Below are positions 10,553 through 20,543 of a stretch of DNA of 39,447 nt, piece after piece (the first letter of the stretch is position 1; the number at the start of each line of letters is the position of its first letter). The translations under genes and the position numbers were made by a program. The stretch comes from an uncultured Gammaproteobacteria bacterium (lineage in GTDB: Bacteria > Pseudomonadota > Gammaproteobacteria > Steroidobacterales > UBA11654): contig CACJRN010000013.1 in the NCBI GenBank assembly GCA_902595845.1, forward strand, positions 1-39,447. Direction: 5' to 3'. Under the pieces are notes generated by a model that was not told the origin of the DNA, searched no databases, and saw only the letters and a list, made by a program, of their open reading frames with translations.

Positions 10553-10559
10553 AGCCACG

Positions 10560-11891
10560 TTGAACAAAAAGATAAAAAAAGTAACCGGCACAATTGCCGC
10601 ACAAGCTTCAGCAAGGGGCGCAGCAGGAATTTCTGTTATTAGGGTTTCTGGCCCACAAACTAAAGAATTTTTTTCAGAAATAACAAAAAAAACTCCAGTA
10701 GACAGAAATGCGGCCTATACAACCTTTTATGGCAGTAACGACAAGGAGATAGACAATGGAGTAGCAGTATTCTTTGAGGGCCCAAAAAGCTACACAGGAG
10801 AAGATGTTGCTGAGTTTAGTTCCCACGGAAGCCCTGCTATTGTTGAGATGATTCTAAACAGAATATACGAGCTAGGCGGAAGAGAGGCGCAGCCAGGCGA
10901 GTTTACAAAACGCGCATACCTCAATGATAAAATGGACTTAACACAAGCAGAGGCTGTTGCTGACCTGATTGAAAGCACCTCTACAAGAACCGCAATCGCT
11001 GCCAAAAGGTCTTTAGCTGGTGAGTTTTCAAAAAAGGTTGGCGATATATCAAACAAGGTTACAGAGGTTAGGGCTTTTGTAGAAACCATATTGGATTTTT
11101 CTGACCAAGACCTCGATGAAACCAAACATCCAAAAACACTCTTATCCATGCTAGAAGAGGCGAAAGACAGTTTTGAAAAACTGATTGAACAAACCAGAAT
11201 TGGTATAAGGGTGAGAAACGGGCTGGTTATTACAATAATGGGTGAGCCTAATGTTGGGAAATCATCACTCTTCAACAAAATTTGTGGCAGTGAAAGGGCA
11301 ATCGTCAGCAGCAAAGCTGGAACAACCAGAGATATTGTTTCTGAAAACATAACAATAGATGGTTTTCCGTTAAAGGTTCTAGATACAGCTGGGCTCAGAT
11401 ACTCTGAAAATGAAATAGAACAAGAGGGCGTAAAAAGGGCGCTTGAAGCGGGCAAGTCTGCCGACATTGTTTTAGAGGTTTTTGACGCAAAAGATTGGAA
11501 AACAATCAACAGAAAAAATAAGAGTACAATTGTTTTGAATAAGTCAGACTTGTTAGAGAAAAACCCCCAACTAGATGAACCAAACATTTTTCTTCTTTCT
11601 GCCAAAACAGGGAAGGGTGTTGATAGGTTACTGGATCATATTGCCGACCAATTCATTGACGCTGATAGCGCTGAATCATCGATTACAGCCAGGGAAAGAC
11701 ATTTGAGATCAATTGGAGATGCCTACACTGCATTTTGCAAAGCAGAGAAAGGTATTGTGGAGAATGAAGCGCTTGATTTGGTTGCAGAAGAACTGCTTCA
11801 GGCGCAAAATAGTTTAGCTGAAGTAACAGGCGAGTTTACAACAGAGGATTTATTGGGAGAAATCTTTAAAAGTTTTTGTATAGGCAAGTAG
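10560..11891 (+). CDS. mnmE: tRNA modification GTPase MnmE
   Basis: GTPase that with MnmG adds an (carboxymethyl)aminomethyl group to U34 of certain tRNAs. It has 443 residues (E. coli 454): an N-terminal tetrahydrofolate-binding domain ([21 protein letters not shown]), a helical domain, and an inserted G domain with G1 GEPNVGKSS (228-236), G3 DTAGLR and G4 NKSD. It ends in the invariant C-(I/L/V)-G-K tail (CIGK), whose cysteine is needed for activity. TTG start with little Shine-Dalgarno sequence; no ATG or GTG alternative gives a full N-terminus. Its last base is the first base of mnmG. Confidence 0.96.
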   Translation: MNKKIKKVTGTIAAQASARGAAGISVIRVSGPQTKEFFSEITKKTPVDRNAAYTTFYGSNDKEIDNGVAVFFEGPKSYTGEDVAEFSSHGSPAIVEMILNRIYELGGREAQPGEFTKRAYLNDKMDLTQAEAVADLIESTSTRTAIAAKRSLAGEFSKKVGDISNKVTEVRAFVETILDFSDQDLDETKHPKTLLSMLEEAKDSFEKLIEQTRIGIRVRNGLVITIMGEPNVGKSSLFNKICGSERAIVSSKAGTTRDIVSENITIDGFPLKVLDTAGLRYSENEIEQEGVKRALEAGKSADIVLEVFDAKDWKTINRKNKSTIVLNKSDLLEKNPQLDEPNIFLLSAKTGKGVDRLLDHIADQFIDADSAESSITARERHLRSIGDAYTAFCKAEKGIVENEALDLVAEELLQAQNSLAEVTGEFTTEDLLGEIFKSFCIGK

Positions 11892-13795
11892 TGAATAAAA
11901 AGAAAAAAAATAATTTAGAAGCGATCGTTGTGGGCGGAGGACATGCTGGGACAGAAGCTGCCGCAGCCTTGGCCAGGATGGGCCACAAAACACTGCTGGT
12001 TACCCATTCTATTAAAACAATTGGACAAATGAGCTGCAACCCAGCAATCGGTGGAGTTGGCAAAGGCCACCTAGCAAAAGAAATTGATGCTATGGGCGGA
12101 CTTATAGCAAAGGCGGCTGACCAAGCAGCAATACACATAAAAAAACTAAATTCCAGCAAGGGAAAAGCCGTTCAAGCAACAAGAGCACAAGCCGATAGAG
12201 ATCTGTACAAAAGAGCGATACAGGAGCTTATTTATGAACAAGAAAACCTTTCGGTGTATGAAGCAGCAGCCACAAGACTGATTATAGACGGCCAAAAAAT
12301 AAAAGGCCTCGAAACAGACAGCGGAGAAGCGTTCTTTTCTAATACACTCGTTCTAACTGTCGGTACGTTTTTAAACGGTGTGATGCACACTGGAGAGCAA
12401 CAAACAAGCGGAGGTAGAAAAGGCGATAAGCCATCCATAGCGCTGGCGGAGCAGCTTTTGGAAATCATGCCAAGAACAGGCAGGCTTAAAACAGGAACAC
12501 CTCCTAGAATATTGAAAGCAAGCATTAATTTTAAAAAGCTCGAAGAACAGGCTGGCGACAACCCAAGGCCTGTTTTTTCTTTTATGTCATCAAGAGAAGA
12601 CCACCCAAAACAGGTCAGCTGCTACATTGCACACACAAACCAAAGAACACATCAAATCATTCTTGATTCATTGAAGGACTCACCAATGTACACAGGAATA
12701 ATTAAAGGGGTTGGACCAAGATATTGCCCATCAATTGAAGACAAGGTGGTTAAGTTTTCAGAAAAACCAAGACACCAAATCTTTGTTGAGCCAGAAGGTC
12801 TTGACTCTGAAGAGGTCTACCCAAATGGAATTTCAACAAGCATACCAGAGAAAGCGCAGCGGAGATTTGTTCGATCAATTGAGGGTTTTGAAAACGCAGA
12901 AATTTCTCAATCAGGATATGCCATCGAGTATGACTATTTTGACCCAAGAGACCTTAAGCCAACATTGGAAACAAAAAGCATCTCTGGACTCTTTTTTGCT
13001 GGTCAAATAAATGGCACAACTGGATACGAAGAAGCAGCGGCCCAAGGCCTTGTTGCTGGAATCAATGCAGCGCTTAAGATCCAAAACAAAGACACTTGGT
13101 CACCAAAAAGAAGCGAGGCCTATCTTGGTGTATTGGTCGATGATTTGGTAACAAGAGGAACAAATGAGCCCTATCGAATGTTCACAAGCAGAGCGGAGCA
13201 TAGACTGGTCTTAAGGGAAGATAATGCTGACAAAAGACTGACACCATTAGCCAGAGAAATGAACCTCATCTCAGAGCTTAGGTGGACAAAATATTGTAAT
13301 AAACAAGAAAAAACAGAGCTCGAGATACAAAGGCTTAAGGATACAAAAATTACAATAGAGCAACTAAAGAATATAGACAGTGAGAGCAAAAAGAATGATT
13401 CAAACAAAACCGCTTTTGAGCTACTCAAGAGACCAGGCGTAACATATGAGAAAATTGTAAGCGAAATAGGCCATAGAGCACACTACCAAAAAAACACTCT
13501 CGAAGATGAAACAATAGATGACTTGATTGAAACAGAGGCAAAATATGAAGGCTATCTAAAGCGTCAAAAAAGAGAGATCGAGAACCAAGAAAAATACACA
13601 AACTTAAAGCTTCCAAAAAACATAGATTACTCTAGCCTCCCAGGGCTTTCGAACGAGGTCAGACAAAAACTAGCTGAATTTGAGCCACCAACAATTGGAC
13701 ACGCTGCACAAATACAAGGCGTTACACCGGCATCTATCTCGGTATTAATGGTGCACCTTAAAAAACAACAAATTAAAAGAGCGGAGGGAATGTGA
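11891..13795 (+). CDS. mnmG: tRNA U34 carboxymethylaminomethyl-modifying enzyme MnmG (GidA)
   Basis: FAD-dependent partner of MnmE in wobble-uridine modification. The FAD-binding glycine motif [12 protein letters not shown] is near the N-terminus, followed by the family blocks [48 protein letters not shown] and TSRAEHRL. The GTG at 11891 is preferred; it overlaps the mnmE TAG by one base and gives 634 residues (E. coli 629). The frame extends upstream to a TTG at 11876 inside mnmE, adding five residues that are unlikely to be real. The next gene is a peptide-binding protein, not rsmG as is common. Confidence 0.96.
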   Translation: MNKKKKNNLEAIVVGGGHAGTEAAAALARMGHKTLLVTHSIKTIGQMSCNPAIGGVGKGHLAKEIDAMGGLIAKAADQAAIHIKKLNSSKGKAVQATRAQADRDLYKRAIQELIYEQENLSVYEAAATRLIIDGQKIKGLETDSGEAFFSNTLVLTVGTFLNGVMHTGEQQTSGGRKGDKPSIALAEQLLEIMPRTGRLKTGTPPRILKASINFKKLEEQAGDNPRPVFSFMSSREDHPKQVSCYIAHTNQRTHQIILDSLKDSPMYTGIIKGVGPRYCPSIEDKVVKFSEKPRHQIFVEPEGLDSEEVYPNGISTSIPEKAQRRFVRSIEGFENAEISQSGYAIEYDYFDPRDLKPTLETKSISGLFFAGQINGTTGYEEAAAQGLVAGINAALKIQNKDTWSPKRSEAYLGVLVDDLVTRGTNEPYRMFTSRAEHRLVLREDNADKRLTPLAREMNLISELRWTKYCNKQEKTELEIQRLKDTKITIEQLKNIDSESKKNDSNKTAFELLKRPGVTYEKIVSEIGHRAHYQKNTLEDETIDDLIETEAKYEGYLKRQKREIENQEKYTNLKLPKNIDYSSLPGLSNEVRQKLAEFEPPTIGHAAQIQGVTPASISVLMVHLKKQQIKRAEGM

Positions 13796-15453
13796 AAAAT
13801 AGAACCTTAACAATAATGCTGAGCATTTTTTTATTTGGGTGCGGCCCCAATGCAGACAATGAAAACACCCCAAAGCAAAAACTCGTCATCGGGGGCGCTT
13901 CTGGTGAAGAGCTTGCTGAAAATCAAGTTTTTAGAAAAAATAATGGCTCAGACCCAGGGACACTAGACCCTCATAGAGCCGAAGGTGTACCAGCCTCGAA
14001 TGTTTTAAGAGATTTGTACGAAGGTCTCGTCTCTGAGGCGGCAAACGGAGACTATATTCCTGGCGTTGCAGAGTCCTGGACAATATCTGATGATGGAAAG
14101 TCTTATCGATTTAAAATCAGAGATGATGCAGCTTGGAGCAACGGCGACAATGTTGTCGCAGAGGACTTTGTCTTCTCTTTGAGGAGGAGTGTTGACCCTA
14201 AAACACTGTCGAACTATTCGAGCATGCTTTATCCAATAAAGAACGCAAGAGATGTTGTCTTGGGCAATGAGTCACCCGAGCTTCTTGGTGTGTCTGCAGA
14301 AGGCGAAAAGGTTTTGCTTATCGAGCTAGAAGAACCCACACCATATTTTATAAGTCTACTGACACACTCAACCACATACCCAGTTCACCCACCCTCTGTT
14401 ATAGAGCATGGCTCATCCTTTACAAGACCAGAAAACATGGTCAGCAATGGAGCCTTCACCCTTGAGGACTGGAGAATCCAGGACTATATTTTGCTTACCA
14501 GAAACACAAAATACTGGGACGACAAGAATACTACGCTGAGCAACGTATATTATTATCCGCTTGATAACCCTGATGCATCTCTAAGACGCTACAGAGCAAA
14601 TGAGCTCGACTTTACAGATACGACACCAAGTGAACAATTGCCATGGATTAAGGAAAACCTAAAAGAAGAATTAAAAATAACACCCTATTTTGGAAGTTAC
14701 TACTATGGGTTTAATAACACAAAACCACCCTTTAAGGACAACCCAGAACTGAGGATGGCGCTTTCTTTGGCTGTCAATAGAACCATCATTACAGATATTG
14801 TTCTTGGTGCAGGGCAAATACCAGCATTTACATTTGTGCCACCTGTCAAAGAATACAAAGGGATTCAGCCTGAATGGGCCGGCCTCACACAAGAAGAGAG
14901 GGAGAACCTAGCGAAGGATTTTTATCTCAAAGCAGGCTATAGCCCAAGCAATCCACTTAGTATTGAAATTATATATAACACCAGCGAAAACCATAAAAGG
15001 GTAGCCTTGGCTGTTGCCTCAATGTGGAAAAAAACACTGGGTGTTGAGACAAAGTTAAGAAACCAAGAATGGAAAGTTTTTTTAGAAACAAGAAGACTAA
15101 AAGAAGAAACGGAAATATTTAGAGGTGGATGGATAGGAGACTATGATGACCCATATACATTTTCAGAATTACTCCATTCTGAAAACGAAATGAACCACTC
15201 TGGCTACGCAAGCAACGATTACGATGCATTGCTGAAATCAGCTTCACTGAAACCAGCAGGAAGAGACAGATTGAATGACCTGCTTCAAGCAGAGCAAATA
15301 ATGCTAAACGACATGCCGGTTATCCCACTTTACTTTTATGTCAGCCAACACCTGATAAAACCCTGGGTGGTTGGTTTAGAGGGAAATGTAATGGATCACC
15401 ACTATTCTAAATATGTCAAAATCTTAAAATCAGAAACGATTGCAAGTGAGTAA
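13792..15453 (+). CDS. oppA: Oligopeptide ABC transporter, periplasmic substrate-binding lipoprotein
   Basis: Family 5 solute-binding protein that captures peptides for the OppBCDF importer. It has 553 residues. A signal peptide ends in a lipobox (LFGC, cysteine at residue 17), so a membrane-anchored lipoprotein is predicted. The mature part shows [18 protein letters not shown], typical of the OppA/MppA branch, then LRDLYEGLV and [22 protein letters not shown] start follows a strong GGAGGG site and overlaps the mnmG stop by four bases (GTGA). Substrate is inferred from the family; murein peptides, as in MppA, are possible. Confidence 0.9.
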   Translation: MKNRTLTIMLSIFLFGCGPNADNENTPKQKLVIGGASGEELAENQVFRKNNGSDPGTLDPHRAEGVPASNVLRDLYEGLVSEAANGDYIPGVAESWTISDDGKSYRFKIRDDAAWSNGDNVVAEDFVFSLRRSVDPKTLSNYSSMLYPIKNARDVVLGNESPELLGVSAEGEKVLLIELEEPTPYFISLLTHSTTYPVHPPSVIEHGSSFTRPENMVSNGAFTLEDWRIQDYILLTRNTKYWDDKNTTLSNVYYYPLDNPDASLRRYRANELDFTDTTPSEQLPWIKENLKEELKITPYFGSYYYGFNNTKPPFKDNPELRMALSLAVNRTIITDIVLGAGQIPAFTFVPPVKEYKGIQPEWAGLTQEERENLAKDFYLKAGYSPSNPLSIEIIYNTSENHKRVALAVASMWKKTLGVETKLRNQEWKVFLETRRLKEETEIFRGGWIGDYDDPYTFSELLHSENEMNHSGYASNDYDALLKSASLKPAGRDRLNDLLQAEQIMLNDMPVIPLYFYVSQHLIKPWVVGLEGNVMDHHYSKYVKILKSETIASE

Positions 15454-16378
15454 CTTTCGTTTTGTTATTGGCAGGTTCTTGGGAGCAATACCCACGCTCT
15501 TGATTTTGATTTGTTTGGCCTTCTTTCTTGTTAAGGCCGCACCTGGAGGACCTTTTGATTTCGAACGCTCTCTACCTGAAGAGGTTGAGGCAAACCTAAG
15601 GGCTGCATACAACCTAGATGACCCAGTTTATCTTCAGCTTGCTAAATACATAGGTGATCTTTTGCAAGGAGATTTTGGTCCTTCGTTTCAGTACAGAGAT
15701 TATACGGTCACAGAGTTGATCTCGACAGGATTTCCCGTTTCACTTCGTTTGGGGTTTGCAGCAATATTACTCGCTTTGTTTTTTGGCTCATTGATTGGCT
15801 CAGTTGCAGCGCTTAACCAAAACAGCAAGCTGGATTATGGCGTCATGTTTTTTGGGATGATTGGTATATCAATCCCCAATTTTGTCATGGCACCCTTGTT
15901 GGTATTATTTTTTTCAATCGGCCTAAAAGCATTGCCTGCTGGTGGATATAACGGCGGAGACTTTTATCATATGATACTTCCCGTTGTTTCCTTGGCGCTT
16001 CCGCAAATGGCATATATTGCTCGCCTAACCAGAGGCTCAATGATAGAGGTTTTAAGCAGTAACTTTGTAAGAACAGCAAAAGCACAAGGCCTGTCAACCA
16101 AAACAATACTGTTCTCTCATGTGCTCAAGCCCACCTTCCTTCCTGTTGTCTCATATTTAGGGCCTGCAACTGCAGCAATCATCACAGGGTCAGTTGTGGT
16201 TGAGCAAATCTTTGGGCTGCCAGGTCTGGGGAGATATTTTGTGCAGGGAGCCTTAAATAGGGACTATACATTGGTGATGGGCGTTGTGGTTTTTTATGGC
16301 TGCCTAATCATATTGTTCAACCTGATTGTTGACACACTCTACGGGTTCATTGATCCAAGAATTAAACAGAACAGATGA
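15446..16378 (+). CDS. oppB: Oligopeptide ABC transporter permease OppB
   Basis: One of the two membrane channels of the peptide importer. The protein has about 310 residues, with an N-terminal membrane helix (IGRFLGAIPTLLILICLAF), the extracytoplasmic segment found in OppB/DppB (APGGPFD, then YNLDDPVYLQ), and about five further membrane spans. The EAA-type loop (VRTAKAQGLSTKTILFSHVLKP) contacts the ATPase. GSVVVEQIFGLPGLGRY is the usual C-terminal block. GTG at 15446 is chosen as start, overlapping oppA by 8 bases; a TTG two codons upstream is possible. oppC overlaps its stop by four bases. Confidence 0.93.
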   Translation: MSNFRFVIGRFLGAIPTLLILICLAFFLVKAAPGGPFDFERSLPEEVEANLRAAYNLDDPVYLQLAKYIGDLLQGDFGPSFQYRDYTVTELISTGFPVSLRLGFAAILLALFFGSLIGSVAALNQNSKLDYGVMFFGMIGISIPNFVMAPLLVLFFSIGLKALPAGGYNGGDFYHMILPVVSLALPQMAYIARLTRGSMIEVLSSNFVRTAKAQGLSTKTILFSHVLKPTFLPVVSYLGPATAAIITGSVVVEQIFGLPGLGRYFVQGALNRDYTLVMGVVVFYGCLIILFNLIVDTLYGFIDPRIKQNR

Positions 16379-17244
16379 AAAAAACAAACTCATTGCTAAA
16401 CGATGCATGGTCCGCGCTTTCGAAAAATAAAGCAGCACTCATTTCTGCTGCAACAATGGCAGCGATGGTTTTTATGGTTTTGTTGGGACCAATTTTCAGC
16501 CCTTACGCTATTGATGAAATCGATTGGTCTATGATTGCTGCGGCCCCATCATTTTCTGACGGCCATATTTTTGGAACAGATGACCTAGGTAGAGACCTGT
16601 TTGTAAGAACAATGTATGGAGGAAGAATATCGCTTATGGTGGGTTTGGTGGCAACCTTGGTGAGCGTAATGATCGGGGTGACCTATGGTGCAGTAGCCGG
16701 CTTTATGGGAGGCAGAATTGATGCGCTAATGATGCGGTTTGTTGATGTTTTGTATGCAATGCCCTTTTTGTTTTTTGTAATTTTATTGATGGTCTTTTTT
16801 GGCCGCAGCATATTTTTAATATTCATAGCAATTGGCGCTGTTAACTGGTTGGATATTGCCAGAATAGTAAGGGGCCAAACACTTAATATTAAAGGCAAAG
16901 AGTTTGTTGATGCCGCAAAAACAGGCGGTGTTTCTACAATTAAAATCATCATGAAACACATTGTTCCCAACCTCCTAGGTGTGGTGGTGGTCTATGTCGC
17001 ACTAACTGTCCCCCAAGTTATTCTTGTTGAATCGTTTTTGAGCTTTCTAGGCCTGGGCGTTCAAGAGCCTATGACATCTTGGGGTGCGCTCGTAAATCAA
17101 GGGGCTAGACAAATGGAGTCTTCACCTTGGATGCTTTTATTCCCAGCGGTGTTTTTAGCCACCACACTGTTTTGTTTTAACTTCATTGGCGACGGCTTAA
17201 GAGATGCACTTGATCCAAAAGATAGGACAAGAGGCAATGACTGA
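16375..17244 (+). CDS. oppC: Oligopeptide ABC transporter permease OppC
   Basis: Second membrane channel of the peptide importer, 289 residues. It has an N-terminal cytoplasmic tail, a first membrane helix near 22-43 (ISAATMAAMVFMVLLGPIF), the FGTDDLGRDLFVRTMYGGRISL block characteristic of OppC/DppC, further membrane spans, the EAA loop (EFVDAAKTGGVSTIKIIMKHIVPN) and the tail motif LSFLGLGVQEPMTSWG. The ATG overlaps the oppB stop (ATGA), and its end overlaps the ATPase gene by 8 bases, so the four opp genes are translationally linked. Confidence 0.93.
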   Translation: MKKTNSLLNDAWSALSKNKAALISAATMAAMVFMVLLGPIFSPYAIDEIDWSMIAAAPSFSDGHIFGTDDLGRDLFVRTMYGGRISLMVGLVATLVSVMIGVTYGAVAGFMGGRIDALMMRFVDVLYAMPFLFFVILLMVFFGRSIFLIFIAIGAVNWLDIARIVRGQTLNIKGKEFVDAAKTGGVSTIKIIMKHIVPNLLGVVVVYVALTVPQVILVESFLSFLGLGVQEPMTSWGALVNQGARQMESSPWMLLFPAVFLATTLFCFNFIGDGLRDALDPKDRTRGND

Positions 17245-18901
17245 TCTTTTAAAAACAAAGAACCTAAATGTTCGCTTCAAAAGTAGAGGAGAATCCATTC
17301 ATGCAGTTAAAGACCTCAGTTTTAGATTAAGCGGTGATGAGGTTTTGGGTATTGTTGGGGAGTCTGGTTCCGGAAAGAGCCAAACTGTGCTTTCAATCAT
17401 GGGGCTTCTAGAGTCCAACGGCAGCGCTTCAGGTAGCGCTATTTTCGCTGACAAAGAATTAATAGGGCTGTCGAATTCAGAACTGAATCAAATCAGAGGT
17501 AATGAAATTGCCATGATATTCCAAGACCCAATGAGTTCATTAAACCCCTATATAACCATTGGAAAACAAATGTCTGGAGTGCTTAAAAGGCACACCAAGA
17601 TGAGCAAGCATGAGATAAAGGAGAGGTGTATAGAAATGCTTGACTCTGTCGGTATTAGCAAGCCACATGAGCGATATGACGGCTATTCATTTGAACTTTC
17701 TGGTGGAATGAGGCAAAGGGTAATGATCGCATCAGCACTGCTTACCAACCCAAAGCTTTTAATAGCAGATGAGCCCACCACAGCCCTTGATGTAACAGTC
17801 CAAGAAAAAATATTGGATTTGATATTAGATGTGAAAGACCGATTCAAAAAGTCTGTAATTATGATCACTCACGACCTCGGCGTTGTAGCAAGAACATGTG
17901 ACCGAGTATTGGTTATGAAAGACGGCGAACTTCAGGAAAGCGGTGACACAGAAGCTATATTTTATTCGCCCAACGCTGCATATACAAAAGAACTGTTGGA
18001 AAAATCAAAAGAAATAAACCTGGATGATCAGCAGAAATACACAGAGAGACAAGAGACAAGCATCAAGAATAGCTTGGTTAAATCCAGCAAGGCCAAAGTC
18101 AGTTTTATGCTGCCAAAAAAGACACTTTTTGCAGCAAACAATGTCTTAACAGCGGTCAATGAAATATCAATGGAAGCCATAGATGGAGAGGTATTGGGCA
18201 TCGTTGGCGAGTCAGGAAGCGGAAAGTCAACGCTCGCTAAAACAATTTTGGGACTGCAAAAACTCACATCAGGTCAGGTGGAGGTGTTTGGAGAAAAGCT
18301 CACTGAAATCAATAAAAAAGAGCTAAAAGAGATTCGTAAAAAAATGCAAGTCGTCTTTCAAGACCCATTCTCATCACTTAACCCAAGGATGACAGTTTTT
18401 GAGATCTTGAAAGAACCACTTGACTCATTCTTTCCCTCAATGACAAAAGAGTCAGCACAAAAAGACATAGAGGATAGCCTAATGGAGGTTGGGTTGACCT
18501 CAGATTATTTGGGCAGGTACCCCCATGAACTCTCAGGTGGGCAGTGCCAACGAGTTGCTATCGCAAGGGCACTGATGCCTAAACCACAACTATTGATATG
18601 TGACGAGGCAGTCAGTGCACTTGATGCATCTATCAGGGGCGAAATAATAGACTTACTACTAAGAATAAAAAGCGAGAAAAAACTAACAATGATATTTATT
18701 GCCCACGACCTTGCAGTGGTTAGAAAGATATGTGACCGAGTTATAGTGATGCAGTCAGGCAAGATAGTCGAGCAGGGCCCAACAGAGAAAGTGTTTTTTG
18801 AGCCAGAAAAGGAATACACTGCAAACCTATTAAGCGCAGTACCGGTTCCCGATCCAAGAAAAGAGAAGGAAAAATATATTCAAAGAACTCAAGCGGATTA
18901 A
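17237..18901 (+). CDS. oppDF: Fused oligopeptide ABC transporter ATPase (OppD-OppF)
   Basis: A 554-residue protein with two complete ABC ATPase halves, replacing separate OppD and OppF; YejF-like fusions have the same layout. First half: Walker A GESGSGKS (41-48), signature LSGGMRQR (154-161), Walker B LLIADEP (174-180). Second half: Walker A GESGSGKS (324-331), signature LSGGQCQR (432-439), Walker B LLICDEA (452-458). A polar linker of about 45 residues joins them. The short PxPxP-containing C-terminal extension of the Opp family (VPVPDPRKEK) is present once, at the end. ATG at 17237 follows AAGAGG; the frame extends 33 bases upstream inside oppC, but that start lacks support. Confidence 0.92.
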   Translation: MTDLLKTKNLNVRFKSRGESIHAVKDLSFRLSGDEVLGIVGESGSGKSQTVLSIMGLLESNGSASGSAIFADKELIGLSNSELNQIRGNEIAMIFQDPMSSLNPYITIGKQMSGVLKRHTKMSKHEIKERCIEMLDSVGISKPHERYDGYSFELSGGMRQRVMIASALLTNPKLLIADEPTTALDVTVQEKILDLILDVKDRFKKSVIMITHDLGVVARTCDRVLVMKDGELQESGDTEAIFYSPNAAYTKELLEKSKEINLDDQQKYTERQETSIKNSLVKSSKAKVSFMLPKKTLFAANNVLTAVNEISMEAIDGEVLGIVGESGSGKSTLAKTILGLQKLTSGQVEVFGEKLTEINKKELKEIRKKMQVVFQDPFSSLNPRMTVFEILKEPLDSFFPSMTKESAQKDIEDSLMEVGLTSDYLGRYPHELSGGQCQRVAIARALMPKPQLLICDEAVSALDASIRGEIIDLLLRIKSEKKLTMIFIAHDLAVVRKICDRVIVMQSGKIVEQGPTEKVFFEPEKEYTANLLSAVPVPDPRKEKEKYIQRTQAD

Positions 18902-18915
18902 AAAAAGGAGAAAAA

Positions 18916-19914
18916 ATGTCACAGATACCCAATGAATTTAATTGCTTCAGAATCAACCAAGAGGAAGACAAGATCGTCTCTGGCCTTGAAAAAGTTAAAC
19001 TTGAGGACATAAACCCAGGTGAGGTAACACTGAAAACAGAATACTCAAGCATCAACTACAAAGATGCTTTGGCTGCAACAGGGGCTGGAAAGATACTCAG
19101 AACTTTTCCACTTATAGGTGGAGTTGATGTTGCAGGCGAAGTCTTAGAAAGCAAGGACTCAAGATTTAATCCAGGCGATAAAGTCATTGCTGCTTGCTCA
19201 GGTCTGAGCGAAACAAATGACGGCGGATACAGCGAATATACCCGTATAAGCAGCGAAGCAGCTATTGAGCTTCCAGAAGCAATGGATACAAGAACTGCCA
19301 TGGCAATTGGTACAGCAGGGTTTGCTGCAGGGCTTGCAATCTATAAGATGAAGTTAAACAAACAAACTCCTGAAATGGGACCCATTGTAGTAACAGGCGC
19401 AACCGGGGGAGTGGGCAGTATTGCGATTGACATGCTTTCAGCTTCTGGTTTTGAAACAACCGCTGTCACAAGAAAGAAAACACATGATGATTATCTAAAA
19501 TCAATCGGTACATCAAACATCATATGTCTCGAGGACATGGAGATGGGTGAGCGACCACTTGAAAAAGCACAATTTGGAGGAGGCATAGACAACGTTGGGG
19601 GAGGCCTTCTTTCGTGGGTGCTTAGATCAACGGTGCCCGAGGGCAATGTCGCTAGCATTGGCTTGGCAGGAGATTTTAAGCTCCCGACAAATGTCATGCC
19701 TTTCATACTCAGAGGAGTCAATCTTTTGGGGGTAAACTCTACAACACTTCCAAATTCTTTTAAACAAGATGTATGGAACGACATTGCAGTAAATATGTCC
19801 CCAAAAAAAATAGAACAGATCGTGACTAAAGAAGTCACGTTGGAAGAGCTGCCAGAACAGTTTCAAGCGTTTCTTGATGGAAGTATTGTTGGCAGAGTAT
19901 TGGTGAAAATCTGA
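18916..19914 (+). CDS. acuI: Acryloyl-CoA reductase (NADPH), AcuI/YhdH family
   Basis: Medium-chain dehydrogenase/reductase predicted to reduce acryloyl-CoA to propionyl-CoA with NADPH, a detoxifying step in DMSP and 3-hydroxypropionate metabolism. The protein has 332 residues (E. coli YhdH 324). The N-terminal GroES-like domain shows SSINYKDALAATGAGKI and GVDVAGEV. The Rossmann part shows the nucleotide motif VTGATGGVGSIA followed by AVTRK, and the late block VNLLGVNS is typical of this family. No zinc-binding residues are seen, as expected. A clear AAAGGAG site precedes the ATG, 14 bases after oppDF. Family identity is strong; a physiological DMSP link is inferred. Confidence 0.88.
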   Translation: MSQIPNEFNCFRINQEEDKIVSGLEKVKLEDINPGEVTLKTEYSSINYKDALAATGAGKILRTFPLIGGVDVAGEVLESKDSRFNPGDKVIAACSGLSETNDGGYSEYTRISSEAAIELPEAMDTRTAMAIGTAGFAAGLAIYKMKLNKQTPEMGPIVVTGATGGVGSIAIDMLSASGFETTAVTRKKTHDDYLKSIGTSNIICLEDMEMGERPLEKAQFGGGIDNVGGGLLSWVLRSTVPEGNVASIGLAGDFKLPTNVMPFILRGVNLLGVNSTTLPNSFKQDVWNDIAVNMSPKKIEQIVTKEVTLEELPEQFQAFLDGSIVGRVLVKI

Positions 19915-20543
19915 ACCTTTCTAAAAGCGACAAAGCCCTACTTAAAAAAGGGGTCATTGCTCTGGGCTTGGGTCATTCGAACGAAGAAATAGAGCAACAG
20001 GTGAAATACCTAGAGCTGCTGCTGGAGGCAAATAAAAACATTAACCTCACAGGAATCACCCAACCCAAAGAGGCAGTAATAAAACACACGCTCGACTCAT
20101 TGAGTGCCTCAAAAGCGATCGAGGGAAGCAAGATCATTGACATAGGTTCTGGTGGCGGGACACCAGGAATACCTTTGGCAATTGCAAACCCAGACAAGCA
20201 CTTCTATTTGATTGATTCAGTCCTAAAAAAAACAAACTTTTTAGACGAAGCAACCAAGGCATTGGGCTTGAAAAATACCACGGTCATATGTCAAAGAGGA
20301 GAAAGAATAAACAACATCTCTGCTGACACAGTTGTCTCAAGAGCATTTGGCTCACTCAATTATCTCATCGATGCATCAAAAAAGATGGTTTCAAAAAATG
20401 GCCTTTTTTTGGCCATGAAAGGAAAAATTAAACAAGAAGAAATCAACGAACTCATGAACGACTTCTCTGTTCTACAAATACAAGAAATTAAGGTACCCTA
20501 TTTGGAAGCAACGAGACATTTCGTCTTTATCAAAAGAAAATAA
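19911..20543 (+). CDS. rsmG: 16S rRNA (guanine-527-N7)-methyltransferase RsmG (GidB)
   Basis: SAM-dependent methyltransferase acting on G527 of 16S rRNA. The SAM motif IIDIGSGGGTPGIPLAI is clear, preceded by NINLTGI and KHTLDS and followed by VSRAFGSLNYLI. From the first standard start (TTG 19968) the protein would be 191 residues and would lack the N-terminal helix. The open frame extends upstream to a CTG at 19911, which adds LNLSKSDKALLKKGVIALG, similar in position and character to the E. coli N-terminus, and gives 210 residues (E. coli 207). That CTG overlaps the acuI TGA as CTGA, like the usual ATGA coupling. I therefore favour CTG at 19911. Function is secure; the start is a reasoned choice. 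Confidence 0.9.
   Translation: MNLSKSDKALLKKGVIALGLGHSNEEIEQQVKYLELLLEANKNINLTGITQPKEAVIKHTLDSLSASKAIEGSKIIDIGSGGGTPGIPLAIANPDKHFYLIDSVLKKTNFLDEATKALGLKNTTVICQRGERINNISADTVVSRAFGSLNYLIDASKKMVSKNGLFLAMKGKIKQEEINELMNDFSVLQIQEIKVPYLEATRHFVFIKRK

Noticed and set aside
10790-11605. Long (271-codon) minus-strand frame across mnmE
   Set aside because: It is a shadow of the strongly conserved mnmE frame, with low-complexity Ser/Leu-rich translation and no ribosome site.
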